Source of the DNA: Euborellia annulipes
Lineage: Eukaryota > Arthropoda > Insecta > Dermaptera > Anisolabididae
Direction: 5' to 3'
Assembly (NCBI GenBank): GCA_023213315.1
Contig: JAKCPI010016737.1
Span: 62,001 to 126,000 of the forward strand
Length of the DNA stretch: 64,000 nucleotides
Shown: one piece after another, positions 34,797 to 47,217 of the stretch
Position numbering within the stretch: the first letter of the stretch is position 1
Layout of the letters: every line of letters starts with the position of its first letter
Program-made: the position numbers and the translations under genes
The notes under the pieces: model-generated
Told to the model about the DNA's origin: nothing
Database searches by the model: none
The model's input: only the letters and a program-made list of their open reading frames with translations

Positions 34797-35302
34797 TGGG
34801 ACCTAGCCTACAAGATCAATTGTCGGATCTTCGTATATCTCATGCAGACTTAGTAATAGCTATATTATTTAATGAAAGACTGGTTGATATTATAAGTCAT
34901 ATGTCGGATTAGTTTCTGTACTTTCTCTTTAAGAATATGGCTGATCACTCTGGAAACCACTCCTATATTAATATCTAGTCTGATATATATATAATTAAAA
35001 TTTCAAAATATTTTGGCGATATATATATATATATATATATAGGTCAAAATTATTTTACATTCATTTAGCTCATCATTTTCACATTTTCATTTGAAAATAA
35101 CCATTTATCAATCAAATATATTGAAATCTGGAAAAAACTGGCTTTAAATTTTAAATAAATAAGCAGATCTAAATCTGTATTAGGTCTACTATTTCTTTTC
35201 TACGTAAATAATTCTCTCATCCTCCACTGACAATTTCTATTGGATTGACTTTCATTTAATTTTAATAAATGAAGATGGTGTTTAAATGGATCATTGAGGA
35301 CC

Positions 35303-35595
35303 ACTAGAGGCTGCGATCTCTTTTATTTGCCGTTATCAAACGACTTTTTTAAAAAATCGCCGTTGTACAGAATGTGTCAAATTTTTGATAGTAAATATTA
35401 CGGGCTTCTTCAAACCACCCAAGAGCTTGAAAGAGATCTTGTGTATACCGGTACATAGCGAATAATGTATAAATGTAGTTAGGTTGTACCGTCTATTGTA
35501 CCTGCCCGTTTTATTGGCATTTGTTGCTGTACGTGCCTTGAAATGAATAAATGCCTTCAGATGCCGAAAAAGACTAATAAATAATAATAATTATA
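35303..35595 (+). mobile_element. LINE-like 3' end with C-terminal reading-frame fragment
   Basis: A frame reads LPLSNDFFKKSPLYRMCQIF and continues to a stop at 35456-35458, resembling the C terminus of a non-LTR retrotransposon polyprotein. It is followed by a 3'UTR ending GCCTTCAGATGCCGAAAAAG and a short TAA-repeat tail near 35590. Five-prime truncated. The tail motif is shared with the SINE family. Confidence 0.5.
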
Positions 35596-36671
35596 TAAAA
35601 AACTCATAGAAAAAAAATGGTCTTTAAATGAATAATTTTTTTTTTATATTTACACTTAAGTTAGAAAAATATTTATATACAAATGTGCAAAAGATCAAGT
35701 ATTATACTTTTTTATAGAACTATATCATTGAATGTAATTAATTATTAAGAATTTTTTTTAATAATTAGAAATAATTCATCCTAATAAATAATAAAATATA
35801 CTTTTATACACATATATATTTATTTTAATAAAGATTTTTCTTTATCTACTGCTTTTATATTATTAAAAAGAAAGAACATATAGTACCAGAACAGTGCAGG
35901 CAAAACTTTGATGAATAAATATATCTGTCTTCTCTCGCCTATGTCCATGCTCAAAATCCTCTTGTTAACCATATATGAAAACAAACTTTGCACATAAGTT
36001 GAGAACAGAGTAGTTTCTAATGCCCATGTATGTTTCGTAATACGCACGAAAATAAATGTGTATCACATCTGACCAAGTACATTAAAGACCACTTTTGTTT
36101 CACAGTTTGACGATAGCTGGAGTGTTACCTTCAAAAACATGAACTAAGTTCTCAAGTGACACACTATTTGTATCAGATCCAAAAGTATGAGGCTGGCCTA
36201 GCTCAGTTTAGCTCAGAACAGCTAGCGATTTGCCTTCCCAAGATTGACTGCCACCGAAAATGTGCCGCCCTACATGCGTCTCCTGCCTCATTATTCGTCG
36301 GATCTACGCGGGTCTTTTTGCTTTTAATATGACACAGTGAACATCTATCTTAAGAATGGGAGTCCTGACATGAATCTTTTCCAAGACTACAAAACCTTGT
36401 TTTTATAAGTGAAATTAGTGACTTCCTCTGACTATTCAATTTTCTTGTGCCTTGGTGCTACCAATTTTGTTTGTTTTTATTTTAAATTTCCATTTTCGCC
36501 TGCAGATGACATTAGGGTTTTATTTAATTAATACTGATGGCAACCCGGAGATATTTCAGTACCTTGCTTCTCGGGGTCACCTATCCGAAATTCAGTCGTG
36601 CTAATTATTATACTGACTGTGAATAGATATATGGAATGGAGTCAGCCAAGGAAGAGTAAAACAAATTTATA

Positions 36672-36714
36672 CGTCGCCGTTTCGAGCGCTCGTCACGCTC
36701 TTCCTCGGGACAGC
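36672..36714 (-). ncRNA. Hammerhead-like motif, core CCGAGGA, GGC in place of GTC
   Basis: Minus strand CTGTC, CCGAGGA plus A, GAGCGT..GCGCTC, GAAA, C-GGC-GAC. Both U4 and the cleavage U are altered. Confidence 0.4.
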
Positions 36715-36782
36715 CTAAATTTGTTTAATGATGTAATGACAATCTTAATTGTTAGCATCTGTTACATATTGACTCTTAGAAT

Positions 36783-36831
36783 GTCCCGAGGAAGGCGTGA
36801 CGAGCGCTCGAAACTTCGACAGTATAAATTA
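36783..36831 (+). ncRNA. Hammerhead-like motif, core CCGAGGA, decayed stem III
   Basis: GTC, CCGAGGA plus A, stem II GGCG..CGCTC, GAAA, C-TTC-GAC. ACGT is changed to ACTT, so the dimer stem is lost. Confidence 0.4.
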
Positions 36832-36992
36832 AAAAAAAACTGTATCAAAATCCGTCTCGAAGTTTCTGAGTGGGTTACAAACAGATTTTGTCTTTTTTTT
36901 TATTTGGGTATAGGAGACTTTGCAGCTAAGGAATTAAATAAAAAACTTTTATTTAATTGTTAACCGTCGACGAAACGTCGGAAGGTCGTGAT

Positions 36993-37138
36993 CATGGGCG
37001 TAACTAGGGGGTGCCCCTCCCCCCCCAGAAACCTCCCCCCAAGAAAAATTGAGAAAATATGGGGTTTTCCAGCCCCCTCGGAGGATAGCTGGTCCCATGC
37101 CCCCCCCCCCCCAGCCAAATTCTCTAGTTACGCCCATG
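36993..37138. mobile_element. hAT-type MITE with perfect 8-bp target duplication
   Basis: TIRs CATGGGCGTAACTAG at both ends (perfect complements). Flanks GTCGTGAT at 36985-36992 and 37139-37146 are identical. Sister of 26775-26937. Confidence 0.85.
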
Positions 37139-37285
37139 GTCGTGATTTGCGACCGAAACGACGGCTAACAATTAAATAAAAGTTTTTTATTTAATTCCTT
37201 GGCTGCAGTCTACTACAGCCACTTCTCATCACTTTTTAAAACTTTAAACAAATCACATATTTTTTAGATAATACATAGTGTAATG

Positions 37286-37471
37286 CAGGGCCGGAACTAG
37301 GAGATTTTTTAGGGGGGGGCAAAATTTAATTTGCCGCCCCTTAAAATTTTCTATACAAAATTCATATTATTTTACCTTTTTTTAGTAAATCTTTCTTTAA
37401 TTGCCGCCCCCTGATATTTGCCGCCCGGGGCAAATGCACCCACTGCCCCCCCCCCCCTAGATCCGGCCCTG
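37286..37471. mobile_element. hAT-type MITE with perfect 8-bp target duplication
   Basis: TIRs CAGGGCCGGAACTAG and (complement) CAGGGCCGGATCTAG. Flanks GTGTAATG at 37278-37285 and 37472-37479 are identical. Internal GGGGCGGCAAAT-type segments occur on both sides. Confidence 0.85.
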
Positions 37472-37790
37472 GTGTAATGAAGCATTGTTAAAATAATTTT
37501 TTTTGACATGACGTTCTCCCATTTGAAGGGACCGCGTATTTTGACGTTTGTCCGCCACGTGCGCTGTCCTCCTCCCCATCTGTCATTTCTCCTCTCTCGG
37601 TTTCTAGTGAGTCGCAGCAACAACTATGACGAACAAAAGAAAAGCTATATTAAACCAAGCAGAGACGTCAACATCGTAATTATAAATGATATTAAGTCGT
37701 CGAGACAACTGCGGTCAAATACCCACACTTGCCAAACAGACATTACATGAATTATGTTTATAAAATTTTGATTGATAAATTTTAACCAAG

Positions 37791-40700
37791 ATGTGGCAGC
37801 CTTTAACTCCTGGAAGTTCACCTGTCGACTGGTGCGAAGGGAATTATTTAATTAGTTCACAAATTGCCGAATTTGTAAATACGGTAAGTCATTATTTTTA
37901 ATTAATACTTTATTTATTTTCTTTTTTTAAATGTTTTTTTTAAAGACATTTTTTTTCCTAATCTACTTTTCTTTGTTCTTTTCATTTACTTTAAACCTGT
38001 TTTATGCGCATATATTTTTAAACAATGACAAATTTTTGATTTTTTATCATTTACCTGGCATAATTATTAATTTTATATACTTCATATTTGTTTACTGATT
38101 TAAATTAAAATACTTTCACTTCATTTTTTTTATGTAATCTTAAAATAAAAAAAAATTATATTTTTCTTCCTGATTTCATCCAGATTACTAGAATATTTTT
38201 ATTTTTTACTTTTATATAATAATGTAATATAATACTTATTTTTCAAAATAATCACCAAATATTATCATTTCAATAGACTATTTTTTTTATCTTGAGTCTG
38301 TTATTAAATTTTTTAATAGTCTACATTTGTATTCATTACTTAAAAATATTACTAAATGCACTCACAATTAATGAATTCGTGGACGGCGTGAAAATTTACC
38401 AAAACAATTGACCATTTTTTATCATTTTCATTGAAGCAACCAGGATTTGTAGGGGGTATGATCTTTTTTAGCTTGGCGTTAAGTCCTATAATATTTAAAA
38501 TAAATCTTCACAATTTTTAATTGTAATGACAATCAAGTTTCGAAGCCTCTTAAGACTAATTTTTCCTATTCTGGGAAAGGGGTTTTACCCCAAACACTTC
38601 CGAGAATCCGATAAATATTACAAAATAATAGATTTAGTAACCTTAAATAAATAGTTTTTCATTGTGTTTAAATGCGCTTTTCTCAAAATCCCGTTTTTTA
38701 TATCTATAACTCTGAAAGGCTGAAACTTTTTTTTGTTTTTGAGATATTATAGTGGCTTTGGCCTTAAAATGTTCAGGATTATCCTCTACAAAAAATATCT
38801 ACTCAATTTGTGAAATTTTCGACAAGAGGTCCTTTTTTACTTTACGCATTACCTAAAATCATTACCTTTGAGAGAAATTTTCAAATTAACCATCAAGATT
38901 CTTTGTTCTTGGAGTAATTAGCCATCTCGAATTGAGAACTATTCAGGAGACCAAATTTAGCTCTATCAAAGTCAAATAGCCGAGTGTGGTGCTGTGGTCT
39001 AGTGGTAGGACAGATAATTCTGCAGATCCCTGGTTTGATATCTGCTTTTTCGATCTTTGGTGATAATATATATTAATTTTTATGAATATAATACATATAT
39101 AATTATAATCTTCCTCTGCGACAATTTATATCCCTTCCAAAATATCTTGCCATCGAAAGCCAAAAATGAACCAAACCAAATAGAACTAGTTTAAGTGGCT
39201 CTTTATATTTAGAAATACTTATTTCATTGCAATAATTTTCCCTTGGGAAATTTGTCTTGCTAGTGAGGTTCATTTTTAATATTCCAGACGTTGACATGAC
39301 ATAATAGTCCTTAGAACTAATTGGAATATTAATCAGCATACTGCATTCTATATGCTGATTCTCAACCTATGAATTATAATTCAAATGAAAATCTCTATTA
39401 ATAACTAACACTAAACTTGAATAAAAAAAAGTTTCTCTCTACAATAAAAGATAGATCAAAAGCATATATGCTTACAACACCCCTTCTATGATTCAAACTA
39501 TTGGTAAAATTATTTTGTAATCAACTAATTTTTTTCATCAACGGAAAGAAATTCTTATTAAGAGATGATTGACAAATAATAAAAATATTTGTTCAAGAGT
39601 ATAAAGTGGTTAAAAACTTTTTCTGTTTTCTTTCTTCTGGTATTTCTTCTGCAACCAGAAAGAAGATTTTTTTTAACTTGAAAATCTTTAGTCTTTTGTT
39701 CCTTTTAATAATATGATATTTAATTTGGACTCCACACTCTTTCATTTTATTATTTAAATTTTATTTACATCCCTTCCCTTCATTTGAAGGCATCTGTTTA
39801 TCTCGGATCAAGGTTATTGTTGTACATTTTTTTACCAATTGTTATTTGCGTTCTATTTAATCAAAAACAGTTAATATTTTAAAAATTATTTTTTTCATTG
39901 TCAATCAATTATGAAATAAAAAACAATTTTTGTAATGATGAAACAGATTGATTAAATTCAAACAGTTTGTTTGACATGAATTGATAATAATAATAATAAA
40001 TTTTTTTCTGAAACCAACTTCTAGAAGAATAAAATGTAATCATACTCCAGCGTTAAATGTTTTCTTGAAGTTTGGTTAGAAATTAATTATTACTTTTGGT
40101 GAATATAATTTATTAAAACGAAAATCTAAGTGATTTCATATATCGATTAATTTCTTCTTGATTATTTTAGATCTAGATTCTCAGAAACACAAATGAAATT
40201 GACTAATGACCCTTGTTAGTAACTATTTTATATTGGTAAAGATTGAAGAAAAAAACAATTGCGACTAGAGGTATATTTCTTTTATTAATGGCACTTATGC
40301 GACCATTTTCAGGGCTGAAGTGTGTTATAGAAACTCTTAAGGGGGTTCTGTTCACGGGGGTACCTACATTTTTCGGCTATTTGAGTTAATTGATATTTTT
40401 AATAACTTCTAATTTAAAATAAATCCAAACACTAATAGTCATTCATACATATTTATATCTAAGCGACATTATTCAGAGAGCTAAAAAAAAAAATTTATTC
40501 ATCCTTTGTTTATCAATGAATGTTACTCCTCTTCTAATGAATGAGATCTACACATCTAGACAGAGAAATAATTAATTCAACTTAATATCAATAATCAATG
40601 AATGAATTTATAAAAAAAAAAATTTTGTTTACGATTGAAAACAATTTTTTATCTTCTCTTAAAGAGTAACAACAACTTCAAAGAAAATAATATTTTCCGT

Positions 40701-43700
40701 TTAAAATGTTATTAAAAGTCAATTGTTTTTTCTTCCATACTTGCAGCTGAGCAATTTCTTATTTCTGCTACTGCCTCCGGTGTTAATGCACCTTTTTCGT
40801 GGATATTCGAGGCTCATCAATCCCGCGATTAATGTGCTCTGGGCTTTGCTCATGGTCGTCGGCGCCTGTTCCGCTTACTTCCATGCCACACTTAGCCTCA
40901 TCGGTCAACTACTTGATGAACTTGCAATCCTCTGGGTCTTCATCGCTGCATTTTCCATGTTTCTCCCTAGGAGATATTTTCCTCAATTTTTATCAAATAA
41001 CAGGTACATTTCAATTTCATTTCTCCAAAAGACGTAATCATTTATGCTCTCTCTTTGGACACAGCTTCAAGACAAGAAAACTTTGCAGTCGTGTTTTTAA
41101 AAAAATTAAATGGCCAAATGTATTTTTGTTGTTATACTATTTTAAAATTATTATTATGGGAGGGCAAATTAAAAAATCTGATTGCACACACACAGACCAT
41201 GTCGCGAAAACCACTTTTTTGTTTTCATGGGACCTCAAAACGTGTATATCCATCAAAATCTCGACATCGAATTTTTGACATGAATCCAATACTTTCTCTC
41301 TCTAAATATTAACATATATAGAGGTAAGAGAAAGTAAAAATCAGGTGTGACTGGCGCACAGCACACAACTTTCTCTTACCCTTCGTTAAGAGAAAGTTGT
41401 GCTTGTCACACCACATTTTTTGTGTTGAGATATATTTAGTTTCCCATAGCACTTGGCTAATTAACTTGACCACTTGCATTTCATAAGTAAAAAGTAAAAA
41501 AGTCAATTTTTCATATGCTCTGTGTATTTGAAATGTTGACTGTTTGAAATAAACTATGGATATTTTTCAAAATTTTATTGACATATTTGGATATTTTATA
41601 CACAATAGAGAAATAAACATAAAATTTCATAAAAATTGGAAAATTTTTTTTTAAATATATAAAAAGTTCCAAAGGGGACCCCCTTTTGAATCGAAATTAA
41701 CATGCAAATCCCCTTAGGGATTTAAAATTGGCTCTATGGAAGGAAGAGCCGGAAAATGAATTTGAAAAATCTGAAATACATTAGTAAAATGTACTTCAAA
41801 CAATTTTCTCGAAAAAATTTTGTGAAAACCGAAATAAACTGAAAAAGTAAAGTACTTGTATTTTGTTTAAAAGCTTATTTTCACGACTTCGGGGGGTACT
41901 TGAATATAAAATTTCAACTTCGTAGCTCATTCCTTCCATGATTAAAAATGTCCACACACACAGACAGACCAATTTGTGGGACCCACTTTTTTTGGACTCA
42001 GGGGATCTCAAAACTTGTATATCCATCAAAATCTCGATATAGAATTTTTGACATGATCGCAATACTTTCTCTATATATATTTCATATATAGCAGCGTTTT
42101 CCAAACTGTGAGACGCACCTCCCTAGGGAGGCGCGGACTAGTCTAAGGGGAGGCACGAATATTGGCCAGCAGGACCAATTTTCCAAATGATTGCTAGTTT
42201 TAATATAAATAAGAATAAATAAAAAAAAAATATTTTTATATAAATTTATATTTTTTAGCATTAAAAATTTTTGTTTTTGTATTATTTTATAAAATGGGGG
42301 GGGGGGGAGAGGCCTCAAAAGATTAAATATTTTTAAGGGAGGCGTGGTAACATAAAGTTTGGAAACCACTGATCTATAGGATAAGAGAAAGTAAAAAAGA
42401 CAATAAAAATATATTTTTCAGAAGTAGTTCGGGTGCCAAAGCTAAATGGCCTCAGATGCCGAAAAAGACCTTAAACAAAAATAAAATATAATTTCATTTA
42501 AAATTATAATCAATTATTTTTAAAGAGGACTTTTTTCTTCTCCACCTGCCACCCTAGTAAATGCCATTACTACAAATTTTTTTCCTTTAGTGTATAAAAA
42601 ATAATTTTCTTTCTCTTTATTTTAGGAAAACTCTGAGTCTATTATCTGGAGTATTCGCTGTGATCGCGACCGTTTTGGCTTTTGCATATCCCGTGGCAAA
42701 TGCCTTTGCTCTGATGACCCTCGGTGTTCCTTCAGTGATTCTACTTTTTTATGAACTCAAAAGGTTCGTATAATCTTTTATTCTTTATTGTTAAATTAAG
42801 GCGACTTCCTGTTTGCGCGTAAAATGTTCAGATAATTATTCAAATATAGAATTTGTTTAAAAGAAATACATTCCTAATACATCTAAATAAATGTTTTATC
42901 CTTGACTTATAAACACTGAGCTTAAAAACTAACAAAAAAAATTAATGATAATATTGTTTTGGTCAATCATCAATCGATAAACAAATAGTATTATATTTTT
43001 TACATATAAATAGAGCCTCTCATTTAAACAAATATTGCAAGTTTACAGTTGACCCCCAAATTTTTAAATATAATATAAAAAACCTTGATTAACGAGTCTT
43101 TGATGTCATGTGGATTCAGGGACAGATTAAAGGGGTGGGACGGAGGGGGCGATCGCCCCCCCCCCACCCCGAGAAAAAATTGGCAAAGTTTTGAAAACAA
43201 GGCATCTAAAGAAATTATGATTTTTTGTCTGAAATATATTTTTACATTTATTTTAAACTATCAATTTTAAGTTCAGTATTTGAAGGTACTTAAAAAATTT
43301 TCCACTTCCAGAGATTAAATTAAATATTCCAACCAACCGCCCCCACTAAGTTCGCATCCCGTCCTGTTTTAATTTAAATTGAATTGACTACCAATCAATT
43401 TAAATAAATAGGGACGGGGTCTAAATAGCCTCGGGTGCCGAAAAAGACCTTAAATGAAAAAAAAAATAAAAAAAAGCCGCCTCCACCAACAAAATTGCAT
43501 TAATCCGTCCCTGTGTGAATTGAAATTGAATTTCTCTTTCCTCCCAAGTAAACTTATACTTGAGTATATAAAATTTGACGGACTCGTCAATTAAATTTTG
43601 GAATGCAAAATTTCCTATCATAAAACTTCATTGCTTTAAAAAAAAAAATTCATCGTCTCTCTCGCTTATATAAATTTAGAAATCACAATTAGATTACCTA

Positions 43701-46700
43701 ATAAGATGACTATTTTCAACTTTATAATAATAGTAATACATTTTTTTTTTCTCAAAAATATTTTTGATTATGCATTTCATTTGTAAATGGTAGAGATTTA
43801 ATTTTGCTAAATTATACATCTTACATTCAGATATCTGAGCAAGTTCTGTTTATGAATAAAAAAATTTAGCATTTTTCTTTGGGGACAAAAATTAAGGCAT
43901 ATACAAACAGCAGCAAAAAAAAAACGGACTAGATTACAAATGCTGAATGTTTTTTGTGATATTTGGAGAAAACCCCTCTTTAATTATTAATAAAATAGCC
44001 TTCACCTATCTTCATAAACAGAAACTATTAATAAATTAAACAATTTTACGACAACACATCATATAACACAATCAATAATCAATAAAATAAACAAATTATG
44101 GAATGAACACGCTATGTCTACTCTGGACGTCCTTGTATGCGCTTTGTTTATTATCAAGGGAACAGTAAATTAATAGTTTTGTGTCTTTCAACAAATTAAA
44201 TATTAATATTTTATTTTATTAATTATGTTTAAACTATGAATAAAATTTATCGACCTTATTTATTTCCTCCCACTACTAACGCCGGATCTTCTGTTAATAG
44301 GATAAATATTTAATTTGAATCATTTATGTTTAACAAGGCTATTCCAAAAAAGAACCATTAAGGTCAGAGTCAAGACCAGTGCACATTATCTTTACGATTT
44401 GGAAAATTAGACCTTTACGATTTGGAAAATTAGACATTGGCAGAAGAATGGTGAGGATAAAATATTTTTTTAAGAAATGGATGCATAAGTTTCAAAGACG
44501 CCTTTCGAATATTATGTAGACAGCTTAGCAGGGATATTTGCAAATCCCTTCAAAATTACCTATGAGCGCATTAAACCGCTTACGTAAGCATTGGAGAAGT
44601 TAGGGTTACTTATTATTGCTGACAGGGAGGATGGTGTCTAAAACAGCCAACAATTTGTTACGTAATATTTGTATGGCCTCAAAGAGCCTTCAAGAACTAG
44701 AAAGAACATTCTATTATTTATTTTAAAATTTATTATATTTTTTCTGTATTAGATCAGAAGTTATTGATTCCACGAGGGGGGGGGGGGGGGGGGGGGGGAC
44801 AAATGCCTCTTGTTGACCTCTACCTGCGGACACCTACCATATTACAATATTTCTTGGAATATCTATGAACTAACCCATTCAAGAGCTGCGTTTTATTCCA
44901 TTTTAATAAAGTCTTTCTATACAAAATTTTTTATCTTAATTAAAATGAACATTTTCTCTTGTTTGAGTTAGAAATAATAATAGGGTATTTACCCCAATTA
45001 GAACTCATTAATAGAAGTCTTAAGAAGATTTAATTGAGCCATTTAAAGGACGTCCGCCTTTTATTTTATATTTTCCAAGATGAGAGAGAAAAACCGAGGC
45101 CAATATGATTTATTTGAACAAGACTGAATCGTCCTAAATCAAGCACTTAATCCAAATTCTTTTACTCCCACTTATAAAACTTAAAAACCTGAAGATAATC
45201 TAAACTAGGACTGAAACGTTTAAAGATTAGGACGATTAACTCTTGTTCTTTTTTATTATAAAAGGGGGTCGATGTAGTAAAAAGGTTGTGAACCACTGAG
45301 TTAAGAATTTTTTTTTTTTTAATTTATATAAGGTCTTTTTCGGAAGCCATTTAGACCCGTCTCTATTTATGAGCTTAGAGTTTTTGTAATTCTAATCACA
45401 TAAGAAGTATGGTAGTGAGAAATTTATACTGGGTCATACAACCTATTTCTTTATTATTACTGATAATATTTAGTTTATATATATATGTATATATAAAATA
45501 TAATATATCCTATATAAGACTTATAAAATAAAAAATAAAAATGTTTGTATAGATGTATGGGATGGAGTCAGCCAAGGAAAAAATAAAAAACAAATTTATC
45601 TGTTGACGTTTCGAGCGCCAATCACGCTCTTCCTCGGAACAGTCATTTCCTAAGAGCCCCTTACACGGGTCAATAATAATGACATTACTTTATCAGAATC
45701 ACTTGCTTATTTATGTAATTCTGATAAAGTAATGTCATTATTATTGACCCGTGTAAGGGGGAGTTTACAAATGGTAGTATTTCGATTTATCATTTGACAT
45801 CAATAAACTGAAACCACATTAATAATATGTTCGTTTATGATTTAAACAATTAATTTTATATTTGACAGAGGTATAGCTGATAATATGTAGTTTGACTTGG
45901 GTAAATATTATGTAAGATTATATACGAATTATGTATTGTTACAACTAAAAAAAATTGTGATATTGATCTTTAATTGAATATGTTGTATTATAGCCCTGAG
46001 AATGGTCTTATATGCGACCAAAACGTCGGCCCAGGTACATTAATTATTAAATATAAATTGTAAAAACTACTAGCTGCTTGCTCATTGAAGAAATCCAGGA
46101 AACTTTAAATGAATTTTATATAAAATTACTACCATCCGTAAGAATTGACACTTAGATTGTCCCGAAGAAGAGTGTGATCGGCGCTCGAAACGTCGACAGA
46201 TAAATTTGTTTTTTATTATTTCCTTGGCTGACTCCATCCCATACATTAATAATACTCCCAGCCAGTATAATATTTGTAAAACTTGTTAAACTCGCATTTT
46301 TTTTTCCTTTAAAAAATAATTTGCATATTTAAATAAAAAAAAAAAAATAAAAACAACTGATAAAATATTTTTTGTTTTACCTTTGTAAAAAATACTAAAA
46401 CTCGGCATCAAGGCCGCAAAGTGAAATATTTTTAATGTTACTCGAAATGAACCGATCGCCTTGACCTTGGTTGCTTGGTTGTGTCTACAGATGCCAATGT
46501 CCTCGTGTGGTTCGCCTCGGCTTTCGCTCAGCTGCCATTTGGGTTTGCGCAGTCACCTGTTGGTTCAATGATCGTCTTCTCTGTGATACCTGGTCTGCAA
46601 TTCATTTCCCTTATTTACACGCCCTATGGCATGTATTTATCTTCATTTCATCATATACTTGTTTAGTTCTTTTTGCCTATTTCCATGCTCAATATGAACG

Positions 46701-46848
46701 ACCCCAAGCCAAAATTCATTTACGTTATTGGCCAAAAGATGAATTCGAATTCGGCGTACCATTCGTCTATGTCTATGATAGTTCATCTCCATTGCAAAGT
46801 GAACCATTTGTTGATGAATTGCATTCAGAAAAATATCATCAAATATAA
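37791..46848 (+). CDS. ACER: Alkaline ceramidase, complete, four exons
   Basis: Membrane enzyme of the ER/Golgi that cleaves ceramide to sphingosine and fatty acid (family knowledge). Exons 37791-37883, 40747-41003, 42626-42763 and 46491-46848 join in phase to 281 aa, the family length. The N terminus has the conserved DWCE..Y. The zinc-site residues of the CREST/ceramidase fold are present: Ser73 and His77 in SAYFHATLS, Asp88 in LLDELAILW, and His206 and His210 in FPYLHALWH. Several hydrophobic segments fit a seven-helix membrane protein (for example [14 protein letters not shown]). AATAAA lies at about 46863, just after the stop. Introns of 1.6-3.7 kb are filled with repeats. Confidence 0.94.
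37884..40746. other. ACER intron 1
   Basis: AT-rich. About 38980-39060 contains a tRNA-like sequence (TGTGGTCTAGTGGTAGGAC, then CCCTGGTTTGATATC) preceded by CAAATAGCCGAGTG. The flanking phrase recurs near 50870 and, reversed, near 40375, so this is a second SINE family rather than a tRNA gene. No other gene is seen. Confidence 0.45.
41180..41420. repeat. Dispersed TACTTTCTC repeat, copy 2, followed by a hairpin
   Basis: The repeat runs to about 41340. Then GTGTGACTGGCGCACAGCAC and CAACTTTCTCTTACCCTTCG fold back on AAGAGAAAGTTGTG and GTCACACCACA. A related sequence lies at 15265-15325. Confidence 0.5.
41790..42083 (+). repeat. Dispersed TACTTTCTC repeat, copy 3
   Basis: Same order of blocks as 31950: GTAAAGTAC, CGTAGCTCATTCC, CAGACAGACC, TATATCCATCAAAATCTCG, TACTTTCTC. 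Confidence 0.55.
42092..42371. mobile_element. hAT-type MITE, 8-bp target duplication with one mismatch
   Basis: Ends CAGCGTTTTCCAAACT and (complement) CAGTGGTTTCCAAACT. Flanks ATATATAG (42084-42091) and ATCTATAG (42372-42379). Contains a 13-G run. Inserted at the end of the preceding dispersed repeat. Confidence 0.75.
42420..42490 (+). mobile_element. SINE tail remnant
   Basis: AAATGGCCTCAGATGCCGAA and AAAGACCTTAAA, the same tail as at 8170 and 43430. Confidence 0.45.
43117..43513. mobile_element. hAT-type MITE with internal SINE piece
   Basis: Ends CAGGGACAGATTAA and (complement) CAGGGACGGATTAA. Flanks TGTGGATT (43109-43116) and TGTGAATT (43514-43521), one mismatch. C-run near the left end. 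A SINE-tail copy (AAATAGGGACGGGGTC..GCCGAAAAAGACCTTAAA) lies inside at about 43365-43460. Confidence 0.7.
43514..45551. other. ACER intron 3, middle part
   Basis: AT-rich. A run of about two dozen G lies at 44776-44799. A 22-bp motif CTTTACGATTTGGAAAATTA is tandemly duplicated near 44390-44435. A reversed SINE tail lies at about 45318-45370. No gene seen. Confidence 0.4.
45602..45646 (-). ncRNA. Hammerhead-like motif, core CCGAGGA
   Basis: Minus strand: CTGTT stem I, CCGAGGA plus A, stem II GAGCG(T)..GCGCTC, GAAA, C-GTC, AACAG. Only U4 departs from the core. Confidence 0.5.
46156..46200 (+). ncRNA. Hammerhead-like motif, core CCGAAGA
   Basis: GTC, CCGAAGA plus A, GAGTGT..GCGCTC, GAAA, C-GTC, GAC. 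U4 is C. Confidence 0.5.
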
Positions 46849-47217
46849 AGTATTTAACCATTAATAAAATAAATAAATATTATTTGTCTCGAATTATTTT
46901 TTATAATATAATATTAACATTATTTTGCTAAAGGTATTTCATGAATATTTTTTTTTATTATCGAAACAACGAAATTACAAGTTAAATATAACTTACTTGT
47001 GAGTCATAAAATTCCACTTCATATCATTTTTTTTTAATAAATAGTTGATGAATCTCTTTCTTAAAAATCTATACAATTTTATATTCAAAGCATATAAAAA
47101 AGATTGAATATTTTTGTTTAAGAATCTGAACTATTCATTCATTAATGGATTTTGCAATGATTTCTCTTTTGGCAGTGGAGGGGACAAGCCCTTTTTTATC
47201 CGGAATTTCAATATCAT

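Larger units (their letters stand above)
36630..36850. mobile_element. Foldback element with hammerhead arms (U4-substituted subfamily)
   Basis: GGAGTCAGCCAAGGAAGAG, then a minus-strand motif, a unique core, and a plus-strand motif. The right outer arm is cut shorter than in the sister copies. Confidence 0.6.
45552..46250. mobile_element. 700-bp foldback element with hammerhead at both ends
   Basis: Outer arms ATGGGATGGAGTCAGCCAAG and complement. Inside them are hammerhead-like motifs facing outward. Within lies a second hairpin (CCCCTTACACGGGTCAATAA..ATTACTTTATCAGAAT and complement, 45655-45765) and, near 45993, a decayed motif CCTGAGAATGGTC..GACCAAAACGTCGGCCC. The longest member of this family here. 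Confidence 0.7.

Noticed and set aside
38985..39055. tRNA gene
   Set aside because: A-box and B-box-like parts exist, but the acceptor arms do not pair and the flank recurs near 50870 and 40375, so it is SINE-like.
45985..46035. Active hammerhead
   Set aside because: The core reads CTGAGAA and GAAA has become AAAA; two core positions are changed, so it is treated as a relic.
46643..46864. Antisense and alternate-frame open frames over the last ACER exon
   Set aside because: Shadows of the ceramidase coding exon.
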